Shown here piece by piece: positions 17,448 to 27,384 of a stretch of DNA of 64,000 nucleotides. A program made the translations under genes and the position numbers. Location: assembly GCA_031826515.1 (NCBI GenBank), contig CP134536.1, positions 1,934,001-1,998,000 on the forward strand. The letters run 5' to 3'. The notes under the pieces were generated by a model. The model had not been told where the DNA came from. It searched no databases and saw nothing but the letters and a program-made list of their open reading frames with translations. The DNA comes from Flavobacteriaceae bacterium HL-DH10 (GTDB lineage: Bacteria > Bacteroidota > Bacteroidia > Flavobacteriales > Flavobacteriaceae). Every line of letters starts with the position of its first letter. Positions within the stretch are counted from its first letter, which is position 1.

Positions 17448-17493
17448 AAAAAAAGGAATTAGCTTACCAAAGTTGTGCCAACTTTCCTTTTTT
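17448..17493. terminator. Nested hairpin between asnS and rpoN
   Basis: Outer arms AAAAAAAGGAA / TTCCTTTTTT enclose an inner perfect AAAGTTG-TGC-CAACTTT stem. Both strands end in T runs; for asnS (minus) it is a plausible terminator 12 bp after the stop, overlapping the region just upstream of rpoN. Confidence 0.7.
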
Positions 17494-17504
17494 ATGAAAA
17501 TTGA

Positions 17505-18938
17505 CTAAAATTGTGCATTTTGAGGTGTTCTTGGAAAAGGAATAACATCTCTAATATTACTCATTCCTGTAGCAAACATAACCAAACGCTCAAAACCAAG
17601 CCCAAAACCAGAATGTACTGCGGTACCAAATTTACGTAAATCTAAATACCACCAAAGGTCTTCTTCAGGGATATTAATAGCGGCCATTTTTTCTTTTAAG
17701 ATATCTAAGCGCTCTTCTCGTTGTGCACCACCTACAATTTCGCCAATTCCAGGAAATAAAATATCCATGGCTCTAACCGTTTTGCCATCTTCATTTAAAC
17801 GCATATAAAAAGCTTTTATGTTTGCGGGATAATCAAATAAAATAACTGGACATTTAAAATGTTTTTCAACTAAAAAACGTTCGTGTTCACTCTGTAAATC
17901 ACAGCCCCATTCATTAATTAAATATTTGAATTTTTTCTTTTTATTAGGCTTGCTGTTTCTTAAAATATCTATAGCTTCAGTATAGCTAACACGTTTAAAG
18001 TTATTTTCTGTAATGAAATTTAATTTTTCAATTAAACTTAAATCACTACGTTCAGCCTGAGGTTTTGTCTTTTCTTCGTCTAATAAGCGATTATTTAAAA
18101 ACTCTAAATCTTCAGGGTTATTTTCTAAAATATAGGATATTACATATTTAAGAAAATCTTCAGCTAAATCCATATTACCAGCTAAATCCATAAAAGCAAC
18201 TTCAGGTTCTATCATCCAAAACTCTGCTAAATGACGTGAGGTATTGGAGTTTTCTGCTCTAAAAGTAGGTCCGAATGTATAGACCTTACCCAATGACATC
18301 GCGTAGGTTTCTGCTTCTAATTGACCAGATACGGTTAAGTTGGTTTCTTTTCCGAAGAAATCTTTAGAGTAATCAACATTACCTTCATCATTTAAGGGTG
18401 GATTTTTAGCATCTAAACAAGAAACTTTAAACATTTCTCCTGCGCCTTCAGCATCACTCCCAGTAATAATTGGAGAGTGCATATAGTAGAATCCGTTCTC
18501 GTTAAAATATTTATGTATAGCAAATGATAATGCAGATCTTAAACGCATTACGGCACTAAAAGTATTTGTTCTAGTACGTAAATGAGCGTTTTCTCTTAAA
18601 AACTCAAAGGAGTGTTTTTTTGGTTGAATAGGATACGTTTCAGGATCTGAATCGCCTAAAATTTCTAAGTAATTTACTTGTATTTCAACTTTCTGACCTT
18701 TGCCTTGGCTTTCAACCAATTCGCCTTTAATATGAATTGCTGCTCCTGTTGTAACTCTTTTTAAAAGTGCTTCATCAAAATTTTCAAAATCTAAAACACA
18801 TTGTATATTATTAATTGTTGAACCGTCATTTAAAGCTATAAATCGATTAGCTCTAAAAGTTCGAACCCATCCTTTAATTTCTATTTCAGGTAAAATAATG
18901 TTTTGTGTTAATAATTCAGAAACGGAACGTAATTGCAT
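17505..18938 (-). CDS. asnS: Asparaginyl-tRNA synthetase
   Basis: Charges tRNA-Asn in the cytoplasm. The 477 residues comprise an N-terminal OB-fold anticodon-binding domain ([20 protein letters not shown]) and a class IIb catalytic core: motif 2 [21 protein letters not shown] and motif 3 [15 protein letters not shown] followed by [12 protein letters not shown]. The NTSRHLAEF and final PRTPQNAQF sequences indicate AsnRS rather than AspRS. The start is a standard ATG; 116 bp separate it from the MMPL gene upstream. Confidence 0.97.
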   Translation of the reverse strand: MQLRSVSELLTQNIILPEIEIKGWVRTFRANRFIALNDGSTINNIQCVLDFENFDEALLKRVTTGAAIHIKGELVESQGKGQKVEIQVNYLEILGDSDPETYPIQPKKHSFEFLRENAHLRTRTNTFSAVMRLRSALSFAIHKYFNENGFYYMHSPIITGSDAEGAGEMFKVSCLDAKNPPLNDEGNVDYSKDFFGKETNLTVSGQLEAETYAMSLGKVYTFGPTFRAENSNTSRHLAEFWMIEPEVAFMDLAGNMDLAEDFLKYVISYILENNPEDLEFLNNRLLDEEKTKPQAERSDLSLIEKLNFITENNFKRVSYTEAIDILRNSKPNKKKKFKYLINEWGCDLQSEHERFLVEKHFKCPVILFDYPANIKAFYMRLNEDGKTVRAMDILFPGIGEIVGGAQREERLDILKEKMAAINIPEEDLWWYLDLRKFGTAVHSGFGLGFERLVMFATGMSNIRDVIPFPRTPQNAQF

Positions 18939-19054
18939 AAATACTTGTTTTGAAATGTAAATATAACGGTTTAAATTATTAAAATTGAAATTATAAATCG
19001 TAAAAATTTGATGTAATTTGTTTTATTTAACATAATTAGGTTCTAATCTGTAAT

Positions 19055-21460
19055 TTATATGTTAAAATTCTGTTCTTCTATATCATCCTCTTCAGGAATG
19101 ATATTAATAGATGGTTTTCTTAGTACTTCTTTATTGGCAATACTACGCTCTAATGATAATAAAAGAGAAGGAAGTAATAATAGGTTAGATAACATTGCAA
19201 ATAGTAACGTTGCCGAAACTAAAGCTCCTAATGCAACTGTACCCCCAAAGCTTGAGATTGTAAATACTGAAAAACCAAAGAAAAGTACTATTGAAGTATA
19301 AAACATACTTACTCCTGTTTCTCGTAAAGCCCCATAAACAGATGTTTTAATTTTCCAGTTATTAGCCTGTAATTCTTGTCTATATTTTGCTAAAAAGTGA
19401 ATAGTATCATCTACTGAAATGCCAAATGCAATACTAAATACCAATATAGTTGAAGGTTTTATAGGTACTCCTAAATAACCCATTAAACCAGCCGTTATAA
19501 CTAATGGTAATAAGTTAGGAATAAGAGAAACTATAATCATACGAGCAGACCTAAACATATAAGCCATAAAAATTGAGATTAAAATTATGGCAAGGGATAA
19601 CGAAATTGCTAAGTTTTTAACTAAGTATTTAGTTCCTTTTTGAAATACTAAAGCTTTTCCAGTTATCGTAATATTGTATTTTTCTTTAGGGAATACTTTG
19701 TCTATTTTAGTTTGAAGATTTTCTTCAATACGTTCCATTTTATCTGTGCCAATATCTTTCATAAAAGTCGTGATACGAGCATATTGTCCAGTTTTATCTA
19801 CAAAATTATTAAGCAAGTCTACATTTGAAGTTGAATTTTTAGCATACGATAAAATAAAACTGTTTTCTTGAGACGTTGGTAATTGATAAAATTTAGGATT
19901 TCCGTTATAGTATGCTTGCTTAGAATATTTAACTAAACTTACAACAGATATTGGTTTAGATAATTCTGGTGTTTCAATAATTAAATCTTCTAATTCATTC
20001 ATGCGTTTTAGCGTAGAAAGCTTCATAACCCCTTTTTTACGCTTTGTATCAACCATGATTTCTAAAGGCATAATACCATTAAACTCATTTTCAAAAAAAC
20101 GAATATCATTCACAAATTCTGATTCTTGCGGCATATCTTCAATTAAACTGCCCGATATTTTTATTTGATAAATGCCAATAATACTAACAACAAGAAGTAT
20201 AAGTGAAGTAGCATAAATAGCAATACGTTTTTTACGAACCATCCATTCCATCCAATTAACAAATCCACCAATCCACTTTTTATTTAAATGTTCTAAATGT
20301 CTATCCTTAGGATATGGTAGAAACGTATAAATGATAGGTATAATTAATAAACAAAGGATGAAAATGGCTAGAATACTAAGTGATGCTACAACTCCAAATT
20401 CTTTTAGCAATGAGCTTTCCGTTAGAATAAAAGTAGCAAAGCCTGATGCCGTAGTAACATTGGTCATTAATGTAGCATTTCCAATTTTTGTAATAACGCG
20501 TTGTAATGATTTTACTTTATTCCCATGCAATTTAACTTCATGCTGATATTTATTAATTAAAAAGATGCAATTAGGAATACCTATTACAATAATTAATGGA
20601 GGGATGAGTGCCGTTAATACACTTACTTCGTATCTTAATAAACCAATGATTCCTAAAGTCCAGGCAACTCCTATACAAACAACAATTAAAGAAATAATAG
20701 TTGCTCTAAATGACCTAAAAAAGAAAAAGAAAATTAAAGAGGTTACCAACAATGCCGCAAAAACAAAAAGGTTTATTTCCTTAATAATATTCTGCGAATT
20801 TAAAGTTCTTATATAGGGCATACCAGAAACTCTAACATCTAAATTATATTTAGCCTCAAAAGCTTCAATGTTTGGTATTAAAATATTAACAACAAAGTCT
20901 TTTCTAGCAGAAGTGTTTACGATATCTTTATTTAAATATATGGCACTTCTAATTGTTTTTGTTTCTTTATTGAATAAAAAGTTATCGTAAAAAGGATACT
21001 TGTTAAAAAGTTCGTTTTGAAGTGTTTCAATTTGCTTAATTGTAGATATTGAGTCTTTAATAAACGGTTCTAAAGCAAATTTCTCGTTTTCAGTATCTTT
21101 TACTAGTTTTTGTAGATCTTTTATAGATATAACAGATTCTACAGCAGTATCATTTTTAAAGCTATTGGATAATTTATTCCAAGCATTTAATTTTTCTACA
21201 GAAAATAAAGTGCTGTCTTTTACACCAATTACAATTAAGTTTCCTTCCTCACCAAACTTTTGTAAAAAGTCATTATAGATTCTGTTTACCTCATGGTCAT
21301 CAGGGAGTAAATTAGCCTCCGTATAGGTAAAACGCATATATTTCCATTGCGTACTAAAAAGTAAAGTAGCTATAACTATACCAATAAGAATGATTATTTT
21401 ATTACGTAAAATCAATCTTGCTGTAACGTCCCAAAAGTCTTTTGAAAAAAGTTTAAACAT
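19055..21460 (-). CDS. MMPL/RND-superfamily exporter
   Basis: A 801-residue membrane protein built as two repeats, each one helix, a large extracytoplasmic loop, then a bundle of five helices: helix near 20-40, loop to about 225, bundle about 230-400, helix about 425, loop, bundle about 635-785. The IAFGISVDDTIHFLAKYR motif holds the paired acidic residues of the proton relay in MMPL proteins. Such proteins move lipids, hopanoid-like molecules or pigments between membranes, and no adaptor or outer-membrane channel is beside it. The downstream gene (21508-22779) may be cotranscribed ahead of it, 47 bp away. Confidence 0.9.
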   Translation of the reverse strand: MFKLFSKDFWDVTARLILRNKIIILIGIVIATLLFSTQWKYMRFTYTEANLLPDDHEVNRIYNDFLQKFGEEGNLIVIGVKDSTLFSVEKLNAWNKLSNSFKNDTAVESVISIKDLQKLVKDTENEKFALEPFIKDSISTIKQIETLQNELFNKYPFYDNFLFNKETKTIRSAIYLNKDIVNTSARKDFVVNILIPNIEAFEAKYNLDVRVSGMPYIRTLNSQNIIKEINLFVFAALLVTSLIFFFFFRSFRATIISLIVVCIGVAWTLGIIGLLRYEVSVLTALIPPLIIVIGIPNCIFLINKYQHEVKLHGNKVKSLQRVITKIGNATLMTNVTTASGFATFILTESSLLKEFGVVASLSILAIFILCLLIIPIIYTFLPYPKDRHLEHLNKKWIGGFVNWMEWMVRKKRIAIYATSLILLVVSIIGIYQIKISGSLIEDMPQESEFVNDIRFFENEFNGIMPLEIMVDTKRKKGVMKLSTLKRMNELEDLIIETPELSKPISVVSLVKYSKQAYYNGNPKFYQLPTSQENSFILSYAKNSTSNVDLLNNFVDKTGQYARITTFMKDIGTDKMERIEENLQTKIDKVFPKEKYNITITGKALVFQKGTKYLVKNLAISLSLAIILISIFMAYMFRSARMIIVSLIPNLLPLVITAGLMGYLGVPIKPSTILVFSIAFGISVDDTIHFLAKYRQELQANNWKIKTSVYGALRETGVSMFYTSIVLFFGFSVFTISSFGGTVALGALVSATLLFAMLSNLLLLPSLLLSLERSIANKEVLRKPSINIIPEEDDIEEQNFNI

Positions 21461-21507
21461 GCCTTATATAAAAGATGGGCAAAGTTAGAAAAAAGCACCG
21501 TATTACC

Positions 21508-22779
21508 TCATAAAGAGACGTTAAATGTAAATTTAAAAGCAACATTATCTCCAAATTCAGGTAAGTGATATGCACCATATCGATATGTGAAGCTTAATCC
21601 GAAGCCAAATAGCAATTTATTAATTTCAAATCCAGATTCTGTATACCCTTTTTTTAAGGAACCAAAGGTAATATTTTGGTGTCTTTCAGGTTTTTTTATG
21701 TCACCAATTGCATAACGTGTTATTATAACAAGTTGTGGTTTATATCGTTTTGAAACATGAAAAGGTTTTAGGTAATGCTTTACTTGAAGCGTTGCAAATT
21801 TATCAGAAAAGAACTCATTAAAGAACATGGTTTCAAAACTATTTAGTCCAGCTACAGAGAAACGTTGTAAAATAGTTTCCTTATTGATATTGTTTGGATA
21901 AGCGTGATATAAATGAGTTAGAGGTGTATTTCCGTTTGTTATTCCAGAAACCAATGTGATTTCTGATAAACCATTATCTTTTGTTCCTATTTGATGAATG
22001 GTTCTAAAATCTAATTTCGAAAAACCAAAGTCACTTTTAAATACATCTTTAAAGCTTTTTGTATACTGAAGTGTGAATTTGGGAAATCCTTCTTTAGTTT
22101 CTTTGATACCGCCCTGTGAAGTTTGATAATTACTAAATGGGCTCCATTGAAGCGCTATTTTTGCAATGCTTAAATCGAAATTTTCAAATGTGTTGCCATC
22201 AAAATTAAAACTGTAGTTGTAAGTAGGGTCTATTTTAGTTAAGGCAAGTTGGGTTTCTGTTAATAAATGAGGTGTTAACTGATGCTCTAAATCTATAGAT
22301 TTTGTAATATGTTTATGAAATAAATCAATATTTAATAAGCGCGGTTCAAAGAATTGAAAAAATCGTTTGTCTGTTAAAAATTTCGTGCTACCTGTTTCTT
22401 GTAAATCATCAGTATAAGAAAAATTAAGCCAAGTATTTGTTTTTTCTGCTATTCTAAAGCCACCACCAATGCTATATTTAAAACGGTCGTCTCCAAATCC
22501 ATAAACTACATAACTATTAACTCGGTATTTTTTAGAGAAAGCATCATTAGTAATCCCACCAATCCCTGTTCTAAGCGCTTCGTATTGATTATATTTAATT
22601 AAATATCTTAAGTCGAAGTTGAAGTATTTAGTTGGAAGGTATCCATTACCAAGATGTTTAAGAAACTCACTTTTTGTGATAGAATCTTGTGTTATTTCAT
22701 TAATGTTTTTTGCATGTGCTTGACTATAGGTTAGCGCATGACAAAGAACAAATAAAAAAAGAAAACAATGCTTTAACAT
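21508..22779 (-). CDS. Outer-membrane barrel related to the DUF5686 family, short form
   Basis: The 423-residue protein has a signal peptide (ending near TYSQA) and then segments typical of the barrel half of DUF5686 proteins: YNQYEALRTGIGGITND, KYRVNSYVVYGFGDDRFKY, and a closing transmembrane strand. Full DUF5686 proteins are about 800 residues with an N-terminal carboxypeptidase-regulatory-like domain and periplasmic part. Here a signal peptide sits almost directly before the barrel, so this is a natural short form or a shortened relative with a reacquired signal. There is no internal frameshift. Its position directly upstream of the MMPL exporter on the same strand suggests a joint envelope function. 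Confidence 0.75.
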   Translation of the reverse strand: MLKHCFLFLFVLCHALTYSQAHAKNINEITQDSITKSEFLKHLGNGYLPTKYFNFDLRYLIKYNQYEALRTGIGGITNDAFSKKYRVNSYVVYGFGDDRFKYSIGGGFRIAEKTNTWLNFSYTDDLQETGSTKFLTDKRFFQFFEPRLLNIDLFHKHITKSIDLEHQLTPHLLTETQLALTKIDPTYNYSFNFDGNTFENFDLSIAKIALQWSPFSNYQTSQGGIKETKEGFPKFTLQYTKSFKDVFKSDFGFSKLDFRTIHQIGTKDNGLSEITLVSGITNGNTPLTHLYHAYPNNINKETILQRFSVAGLNSFETMFFNEFFSDKFATLQVKHYLKPFHVSKRYKPQLVIITRYAIGDIKKPERHQNITFGSLKKGYTESGFEINKLLFGFGLSFTYRYGAYHLPEFGDNVAFKFTFNVSL

Positions 22780-22806
22780 TTGCTTAATGGAATAGGGTTT
22801 ATAAAA

Positions 22807-22834
22807 AAAAGCGACATTTTAGTCGCTTTTCAAA
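22807..22834 (-). terminator. Terminator of pyrH-frr
   Basis: On the minus strand GAAAAGCGAC ... GTCGC followed by eight Ts, starting directly after the frr stop codon. Confidence 0.85.
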
Positions 22835-23392
22835 TTATACTGTCATGATTTCTTTTTCTTTAATATCGAAAATGTCGTCAACCTTTTTAACGTACTTATC
22901 TGTCATTTGTTGCACATCAATTTCGGCATTCTTTTTTAAGTCTTCAGAAACATCTTCATTTTTCTTGATGTCGTTATTAGCGTCTTTTCTTGCTGTTCTT
23001 ATACTTATTTTAGCATCTTCAGTTTCAGCTTTTGCCTGTTTTGCTAAATCGCGTCTGCGTTCTTCGGTTAAAGGTGGTACATTAATAATGATAGTGTCTC
23101 CGTTATTCATTGGGTTAAAACCAAGATTTGCATAAGCAATACCGCGTTCAATTTCTTGTAACATGTTTTTTTCCCAAGGTTGTACAGTAATTGTTCTACC
23201 ATCTGGTGTGTTTACATTTGCGACTTGACTTAGTGGTGTTTGAGATCCGTAATAATCTACCATAACACTCCCAAGCATTGCAGGACTTGCTTTTCCTGCT
23301 CTAATGTTAGTCAATTGTTTTTCTAAATGCTTAATAGCATTATCCATTGCTTCTTTAGTGCTATCTAATATAAATTGTATGTCTTCGTTCAT
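22835..23392 (-). CDS. frr: Ribosome recycling factor
   Basis: Splits post-termination ribosomes together with EF-G. The start chosen is the ATG at 23392 (MNEDIQFILDSTKEAMDNAI), giving 185 residues, the normal length. The frame extends ten residues further upstream but that part is not family-like. Conserved motifs visible: IRAGKASPAMLGSVMVDYYG, NVNTPDGRTITVQPWE, NVPPLTEERRRDLAKQAK. It lies 45 bp downstream of pyrH and is cotranscribed with it. Confidence 0.97.
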   Translation of the reverse strand: MNEDIQFILDSTKEAMDNAIKHLEKQLTNIRAGKASPAMLGSVMVDYYGSQTPLSQVANVNTPDGRTITVQPWEKNMLQEIERGIAYANLGFNPMNNGDTIIINVPPLTEERRRDLAKQAKAETEDAKISIRTARKDANNDIKKNEDVSEDLKKNAEIDVQQMTDKYVKKVDDIFDIKEKEIMTV

Positions 23393-23437
23393 TGTTTTAA
23401 ACTTTAAGTTCGATAAATACAAAAATTACGCCAAATG

Positions 23438-24145
23438 TTATACGTTTACTTCGGTTCCTATATTTTCTCCAGAAACGACTTTAAGTAAATTACCTTTTTT
23501 GTTCATATCAAAAACAATAATAGGTAATTCGTTTTCTTGACTTAAGGTAAAAGCTGTTGTATCCATTACTTTTAAGCCTTTTCGTAAAACATCATCAAAA
23601 GTTATGAAATTAAATTTTATAGCTTTATCATCTTTTTCAGGATCGGCATTATAAATACCATCTACACGGGTGCCTTTTAAAATAACATCGGCTTCAATTT
23701 CTATGGCACGTAAAACAGCTGCAGAATCAGTTGTAAAATAAGGATTTCCTGTTCCTCCTCCAAAAATTACAACCCGCCCTTTTTCTAAATGACGCATGGC
23801 TTTTCTTCTAATGAAAGGTTCTGCAACTTCATTAATTTTAATAGCTGTTTGTAGTCTTGTTGGCATTCCTGCATCTTCTAAAGCGCCTTGTAGAGCTAAA
23901 CCATTTATAACGGTAGCGAGCATGCCCATGTGGTCTCCTTGTACACGATCCATGCCTTTACTCGCACCAGCAACACCTCTAAAAATATTACCACCACCAA
24001 TAACTATGGCAACTTCTATACCTTTGTCGGTAATTGTTTTTATGTCTTGTGCATATTCTGCTAATCGTTCTGGGTCTATACCATATTGGCGAGTTCCCAT
24101 TAAGGCTTCACCAGATAGTTTAAGGAGTATTCTTTTATATTTCAT
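23438..24145 (-). CDS. pyrH: Uridylate kinase
   Basis: Phosphorylates UMP to UDP for pyrimidine nucleotide synthesis. The start chosen is the ATG at 24145 ([17 protein letters not shown]), giving 235 residues; the frame extends 12 codons upstream without family character. Amino-acid-kinase-fold motifs: [67 protein letters not shown]. pyrH-frr is a widely conserved pair. Confidence 0.97.
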   Translation of the reverse strand: MKYKRILLKLSGEALMGTRQYGIDPERLAEYAQDIKTITDKGIEVAIVIGGGNIFRGVAGASKGMDRVQGDHMGMLATVINGLALQGALEDAGMPTRLQTAIKINEVAEPFIRRKAMRHLEKGRVVIFGGGTGNPYFTTDSAAVLRAIEIEADVILKGTRVDGIYNADPEKDDKAIKFNFITFDDVLRKGLKVMDTTAFTLSQENELPIIVFDMNKKGNLLKVVSGENIGTEVNV

Positions 24146-24245
24146 TTGTTCTTTATGAGGTGTCCACAGTTGTGGAAACAAAAGTTTAGCAAAGCTACAT
24201 AAATTTTTTATTTTTTGAATTTATATAAATTGCGAATTTGTATAT

Positions 24246-24280
24246 AAAAAAGCCACCATTCTTTTAGAATAGTGGCTTTG
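24246..24280 (-). terminator. Terminator of rpsB-tsf
   Basis: Minus-strand hairpin AAAGCCACTATTC / GAATGGTGGCTTT (one internal mismatch, short loop) followed by a T run, 32 bp after the tsf stop. Confidence 0.88.
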
Positions 24281-24311
24281 TATTAAAAGGATCTTGCTTT
24301 CGCAGGAATTA

Positions 24312-25286
24312 TTATCCTAAAGTAACACGTTTAAAACCTGTTAAAGTAACATCTCCGTAAGATGCTACGTATTTAGCAACATCGATTTTTTCGTCTTTAA
24401 TAAACTTTTGATCTAATAAACATTGTTCTTGATCTAAAGTTGTGTTATCTGAAATATAACGATCCATTTTACCTGGTAAAATTTTATCCCAAATTTGTTC
24501 TGGTTTACCTTCAGCTTTTAATTCTGCTTTTGCAGCTTCTTCAGCTTTTGCAAGTACGTCAGGAGTTAATTGAGCCATAGAAATATATTGAGGTACATTT
24601 TTAAGCGTTTTACCTAAACGACCTAGTTCAATATTATCTTTTTCTATAACAGCAATTCTTGCTTCAGTTTCTGATGCGATATATGCAGGATCAAAATCTT
24701 TATAAGATAATGTAGTTGCACCCATTGATGCAATTTGCATAGCAACATCTTTAGCTAAAGTTTCAGCGTTATCTACTTTTGCAGATAAACCAACTAAAGC
24801 AGCAATTTTATTAATGTGTACATAAGTTCCAACGTAAGGAGCTTCTAATTTTTCAAAAGCGTTGATTTCTAATTTTTCACCAACAACTCCAGTTTGCTCG
24901 ATTAATTTATCGGCAACTGTCATACCACCAAAATCAGCAGCTAAAAAAGCTTCTTTAGATTCGTGGTTTAAAGCGATATCTGCTAATTGATTAGCTAAAG
25001 CTAAAAAGTTTTCGTTTTTACCAACAAAATCAGTTTCACAACCTAATACAATAGCAACACCAGCAGTGTTGTCTGCATTTACTTTAGACACAGCTGCACC
25101 TTCGCTAGACTCACGGTCAGCTCTTTTTGCAGCTACTTTTTGACCTTTTTTACGTAAAACCTCAATAGCTTTATCGAAGTCTCCTTCAGCTTCAACTAAA
25201 GCTTTTTTGCAGTCCATCATACCTGCACCAGTAGCTTGTCTTAATTTATTTACTTCAGCCGCTGTAATTTTTACTGTAGTACTCAT
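24312..25286 (-). CDS. tsf: Elongation factor Ts
   Basis: Nucleotide exchange factor for EF-Tu. The N-terminal UBA-like domain contains the signature LRQATGAGMMDCKKALVEAEGD and the core contains the TDFVGKNENF motif. The 324 residues are longer than E. coli EF-Ts (283) because of an extended core domain, usual in Bacteroidota. Directly downstream of rpsB (85-bp gap) in the classic rpsB-tsf pair. Confidence 0.97.
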   Translation of the reverse strand: MSTTVKITAAEVNKLRQATGAGMMDCKKALVEAEGDFDKAIEVLRKKGQKVAAKRADRESSEGAAVSKVNADNTAGVAIVLGCETDFVGKNENFLALANQLADIALNHESKEAFLAADFGGMTVADKLIEQTGVVGEKLEINAFEKLEAPYVGTYVHINKIAALVGLSAKVDNAETLAKDVAMQIASMGATTLSYKDFDPAYIASETEARIAVIEKDNIELGRLGKTLKNVPQYISMAQLTPDVLAKAEEAAKAELKAEGKPEQIWDKILPGKMDRYISDNTTLDQEQCLLDQKFIKDEKIDVAKYVASYGDVTLTGFKRVTLG

Positions 25287-25371
25287 AGTTATTATAATTT
25301 AAAAAAGTCGTTCAATATATTTTCAATAAAGAAAAGAACTAAACGACTTATTTGTGTTGTATTAATGTTAT

Positions 25372-26148
25372 TTATTCTTCTTCTTCAGCAACAGCTTTTT
25401 TAGCTGGAGCAGCTTTAGCTTTAGGAGCTTCTTCTTTTGAAGATTCAGCTGCGTCTTTTTCAGCTTTACGTTCTGCTAATCCTTCAGATACTGCAGATGT
25501 TACGTGAGATAAAATTTTATCAATTGATTTAGAAGCATCATCGTTTGCAGGTATTACATAATCAACTTGACGTGGGTCAGAGTTGGTATCAACCATTGCA
25601 AAAATAGGAATGTTTAATTTTTGAGCTTCTTTAATCGCGATGTGCTCACGTTTAATATCTACAACAAATAAAGCACCTGGTAAACGTGTCATGTCTACTA
25701 TAGAACCTAAGTTTTTTTCTAACTTAGCTCTTAAACGATCAACTTGTAAACGTTCTTTTTTAGATAATGTTAAGAAAGTACCATCTTTCTTCATTCTATC
25801 AATAGAAGCCATTTTTTTAACAGCTTTTCTAATAGTAACAAAGTTAGTTAGCATACCACCTGGCCATCTTTCAGTGATGTAAGGCATGTTGATTTCTCCT
25901 GCTTTTTCAGCAACGATATCTTTTGCTTGTTTTTTTGTTGCAACGAATAATATTTTACGTCCAGAAGCTGCAATTTTTGCAAGTGCTGCACCTGCTTCAT
26001 CAATTTTAGCTGCTGTTTTGTAAAGGTTTATAATATGGATGCCGTTACGCTCCATATATACGTAAGGAGCCATGTTTGGATCCCACTTACGTGTAAGGTG
26101 ACCGAAGTGTACACCTGCTTCAAGTAATTCTTTTACTTCTACTGCCAT
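25372..26148 (-). CDS. rpsB: 30S ribosomal protein S2
   Basis: Small-subunit protein needed for S1 recruitment. The start chosen is the ATG at 26148 (MAVEVKELLEAGVHFGHLTR), giving 258 residues; the upstream 11 codons are not S2-like. Signatures: GVHFGHLTRKWDPNMAPYVY, ERWPGGMLTNFVT, PIFAMVDTNSDP. The C-terminal 30 residues are an Ala/Lys/Glu-rich tail, as in other Bacteroidota. The 188-bp leader before it may hold an S2 autoregulatory site, which I cannot define. Confidence 0.97.
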   Translation of the reverse strand: MAVEVKELLEAGVHFGHLTRKWDPNMAPYVYMERNGIHIINLYKTAAKIDEAGAALAKIAASGRKILFVATKKQAKDIVAEKAGEINMPYITERWPGGMLTNFVTIRKAVKKMASIDRMKKDGTFLTLSKKERLQVDRLRAKLEKNLGSIVDMTRLPGALFVVDIKREHIAIKEAQKLNIPIFAMVDTNSDPRQVDYVIPANDDASKSIDKILSHVTSAVSEGLAERKAEKDAAESSKEEAPKAKAAPAKKAVAEEEE

Positions 26149-26314
26149 TTTGTAATAGTTTACGTTCTGTTGAATTAGCAATAATTAAGTGGTCATTTTT
26201 AAAATTCGCCTTAACTATTTAGATGCTAAACTAAATCCTGCTTTTACACTAGGACAACATTAACTTGTTTAAATTTTGTTTTATTTGAAAATGATAAAGG
26301 ATACTGTTTAACAG

Positions 26315-26335
26315 ATCCTGAACCAAGTTCAGGAT
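26315..26335. repeat. Palindromic intergenic element beside rpsI
   Basis: ATCCTGAAC-CAA-GTTCAGGAT, a perfect 9-bp stem with a 3-nt loop, one base past the rpsI stop. No T run follows on either strand, so it is unlike an intrinsic terminator. It looks like a dispersed palindrome of the kind common in flavobacterial intergenic DNA; only one copy is noticed here. Confidence 0.6.
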
Positions 26336-26336
26336 A

Positions 26337-26723
26337 TTAACGTTTAGAGAATTGGAATTTCTTACGCGCTTTTTTCTGACCGAATTTTTTACGCTCCACC
26401 ATTCTTGGATCTCTTGTTAATAAACCTTCTGGTTTTAATGTTAATCTGTTCTCAGCATCAACTTCGCACATAGCACGAGAAATTGCTAAACGAACAGCTT
26501 CTGCTTGACCAGTAATACCACCTCCATATACATTTACTGTAATATCAAAGTTGCTGTCATTGTTAGTCATAACTAAAGGTTGTTTTACTTTGTACTGTAA
26601 AGTAGCAGTAGTAAAATAATTAGCTAAGTCTTTTTTATTAATCGTAATGTTTCCTTTTCCTGGAGAAACATAAGCACGAGCAACAGCCGTCTTTCTACGG
26701 CCAATTTTGTGAATTACATCCAT
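26337..26723 (-). CDS. rpsI: 30S ribosomal protein S9
   Basis: 128 residues, normal length. [20 protein letters not shown] at the start, GGGITGQAEAVRLAISRAM in the middle and the basic C-terminal tail that reaches the P-site tRNA (MVERKKFGQKKARKKFQFSKR region). It overlaps rplM by one base, so L13 and S9 are translationally coupled. Confidence 0.98.
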   Translation of the reverse strand: MDVIHKIGRRKTAVARAYVSPGKGNITINKKDLANYFTTATLQYKVKQPLVMTNNDSNFDITVNVYGGGITGQAEAVRLAISRAMCEVDAENRLTLKPEGLLTRDPRMVERKKFGQKKARKKFQFSKR

Positions 26724-27178
26724 TATTTGAATTCGTTTAAGTTTATTGTTTTTGGTTTTTGAGCAGCATGTTTGTGCTCTGTACCAACAACAACTGTTAG
26801 ATTACGGAATAAATCTGCACCTAATTTATTTTTAGGTAACATTCCTTTAACTGATTTTTCTACTAATCTTGCAGGATCTTTTCCATACAATTCAGTAGCT
26901 GATAAACTTCTTTGACCACCTGGATAACCTGTGTGACGAATGTACGTTTTATCGTTCCATTTGTTTCCAGTTAAGTTGATTTTTTCAGAGTTAATAACAA
27001 TTACGTTATCTCCGCAATCAACGTGTGGTGTGAAGCTAGGCTTGTGTTTACCTCTTAAAAGTATTGCTACTTTAGAAGCTAAACGACCCAAAGATTGACC
27101 TTCAGCATCAACTAAAACCCACTGCTTATCTACAGTTGCTTTATTGGCTGAAATGGTTTTGTAGCTTAATGTGTCCAC
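26723..27178 (-). CDS. rplM: 50S ribosomal protein L13
   Basis: An early-assembly large-subunit protein of 151 residues. Motifs: [32 protein letters not shown] and [18 protein letters not shown]. First gene of the rplM-rpsI unit, with a good promoter 48-77 bp upstream. Confidence 0.98.
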   Translation of the reverse strand: MDTLSYKTISANKATVDKQWVLVDAEGQSLGRLASKVAILLRGKHKPSFTPHVDCGDNVIVINSEKINLTGNKWNDKTYIRHTGYPGGQRSLSATELYGKDPARLVEKSVKGMLPKNKLGADLFRNLTVVVGTEHKHAAQKPKTINLNEFK

Positions 27179-27225
27179 GTTTTTAATTTATTTTTATTAA
27201 ACATTCCTCTCTCAAAAAGAGTTTG

Positions 27226-27255
27226 CAAATGTACGATAATCTGATTGATTACCAA
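27226..27255 (-). promoter_or_regulatory. Promoter of rplM-rpsI
   Basis: On the minus strand TTG (27255-27253), 19 bp, then TACATTTG (27233-27226), a full match to the Bacteroidota -33/-7 promoter. The predicted leader is about 40 nt. Confidence 0.7.
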
Positions 27256-27384
27256 ATAGTAACGCAGTAATTTTTTGATAGGTTTGTCAATATCTTTTTG
27301 AATATTAAAATTCCTTGATTATTAGTATGTTGTTTGTTGTACAATGCTCTTTTAAGTCTCGTTTTTAGAAATGACTTTTATTCT

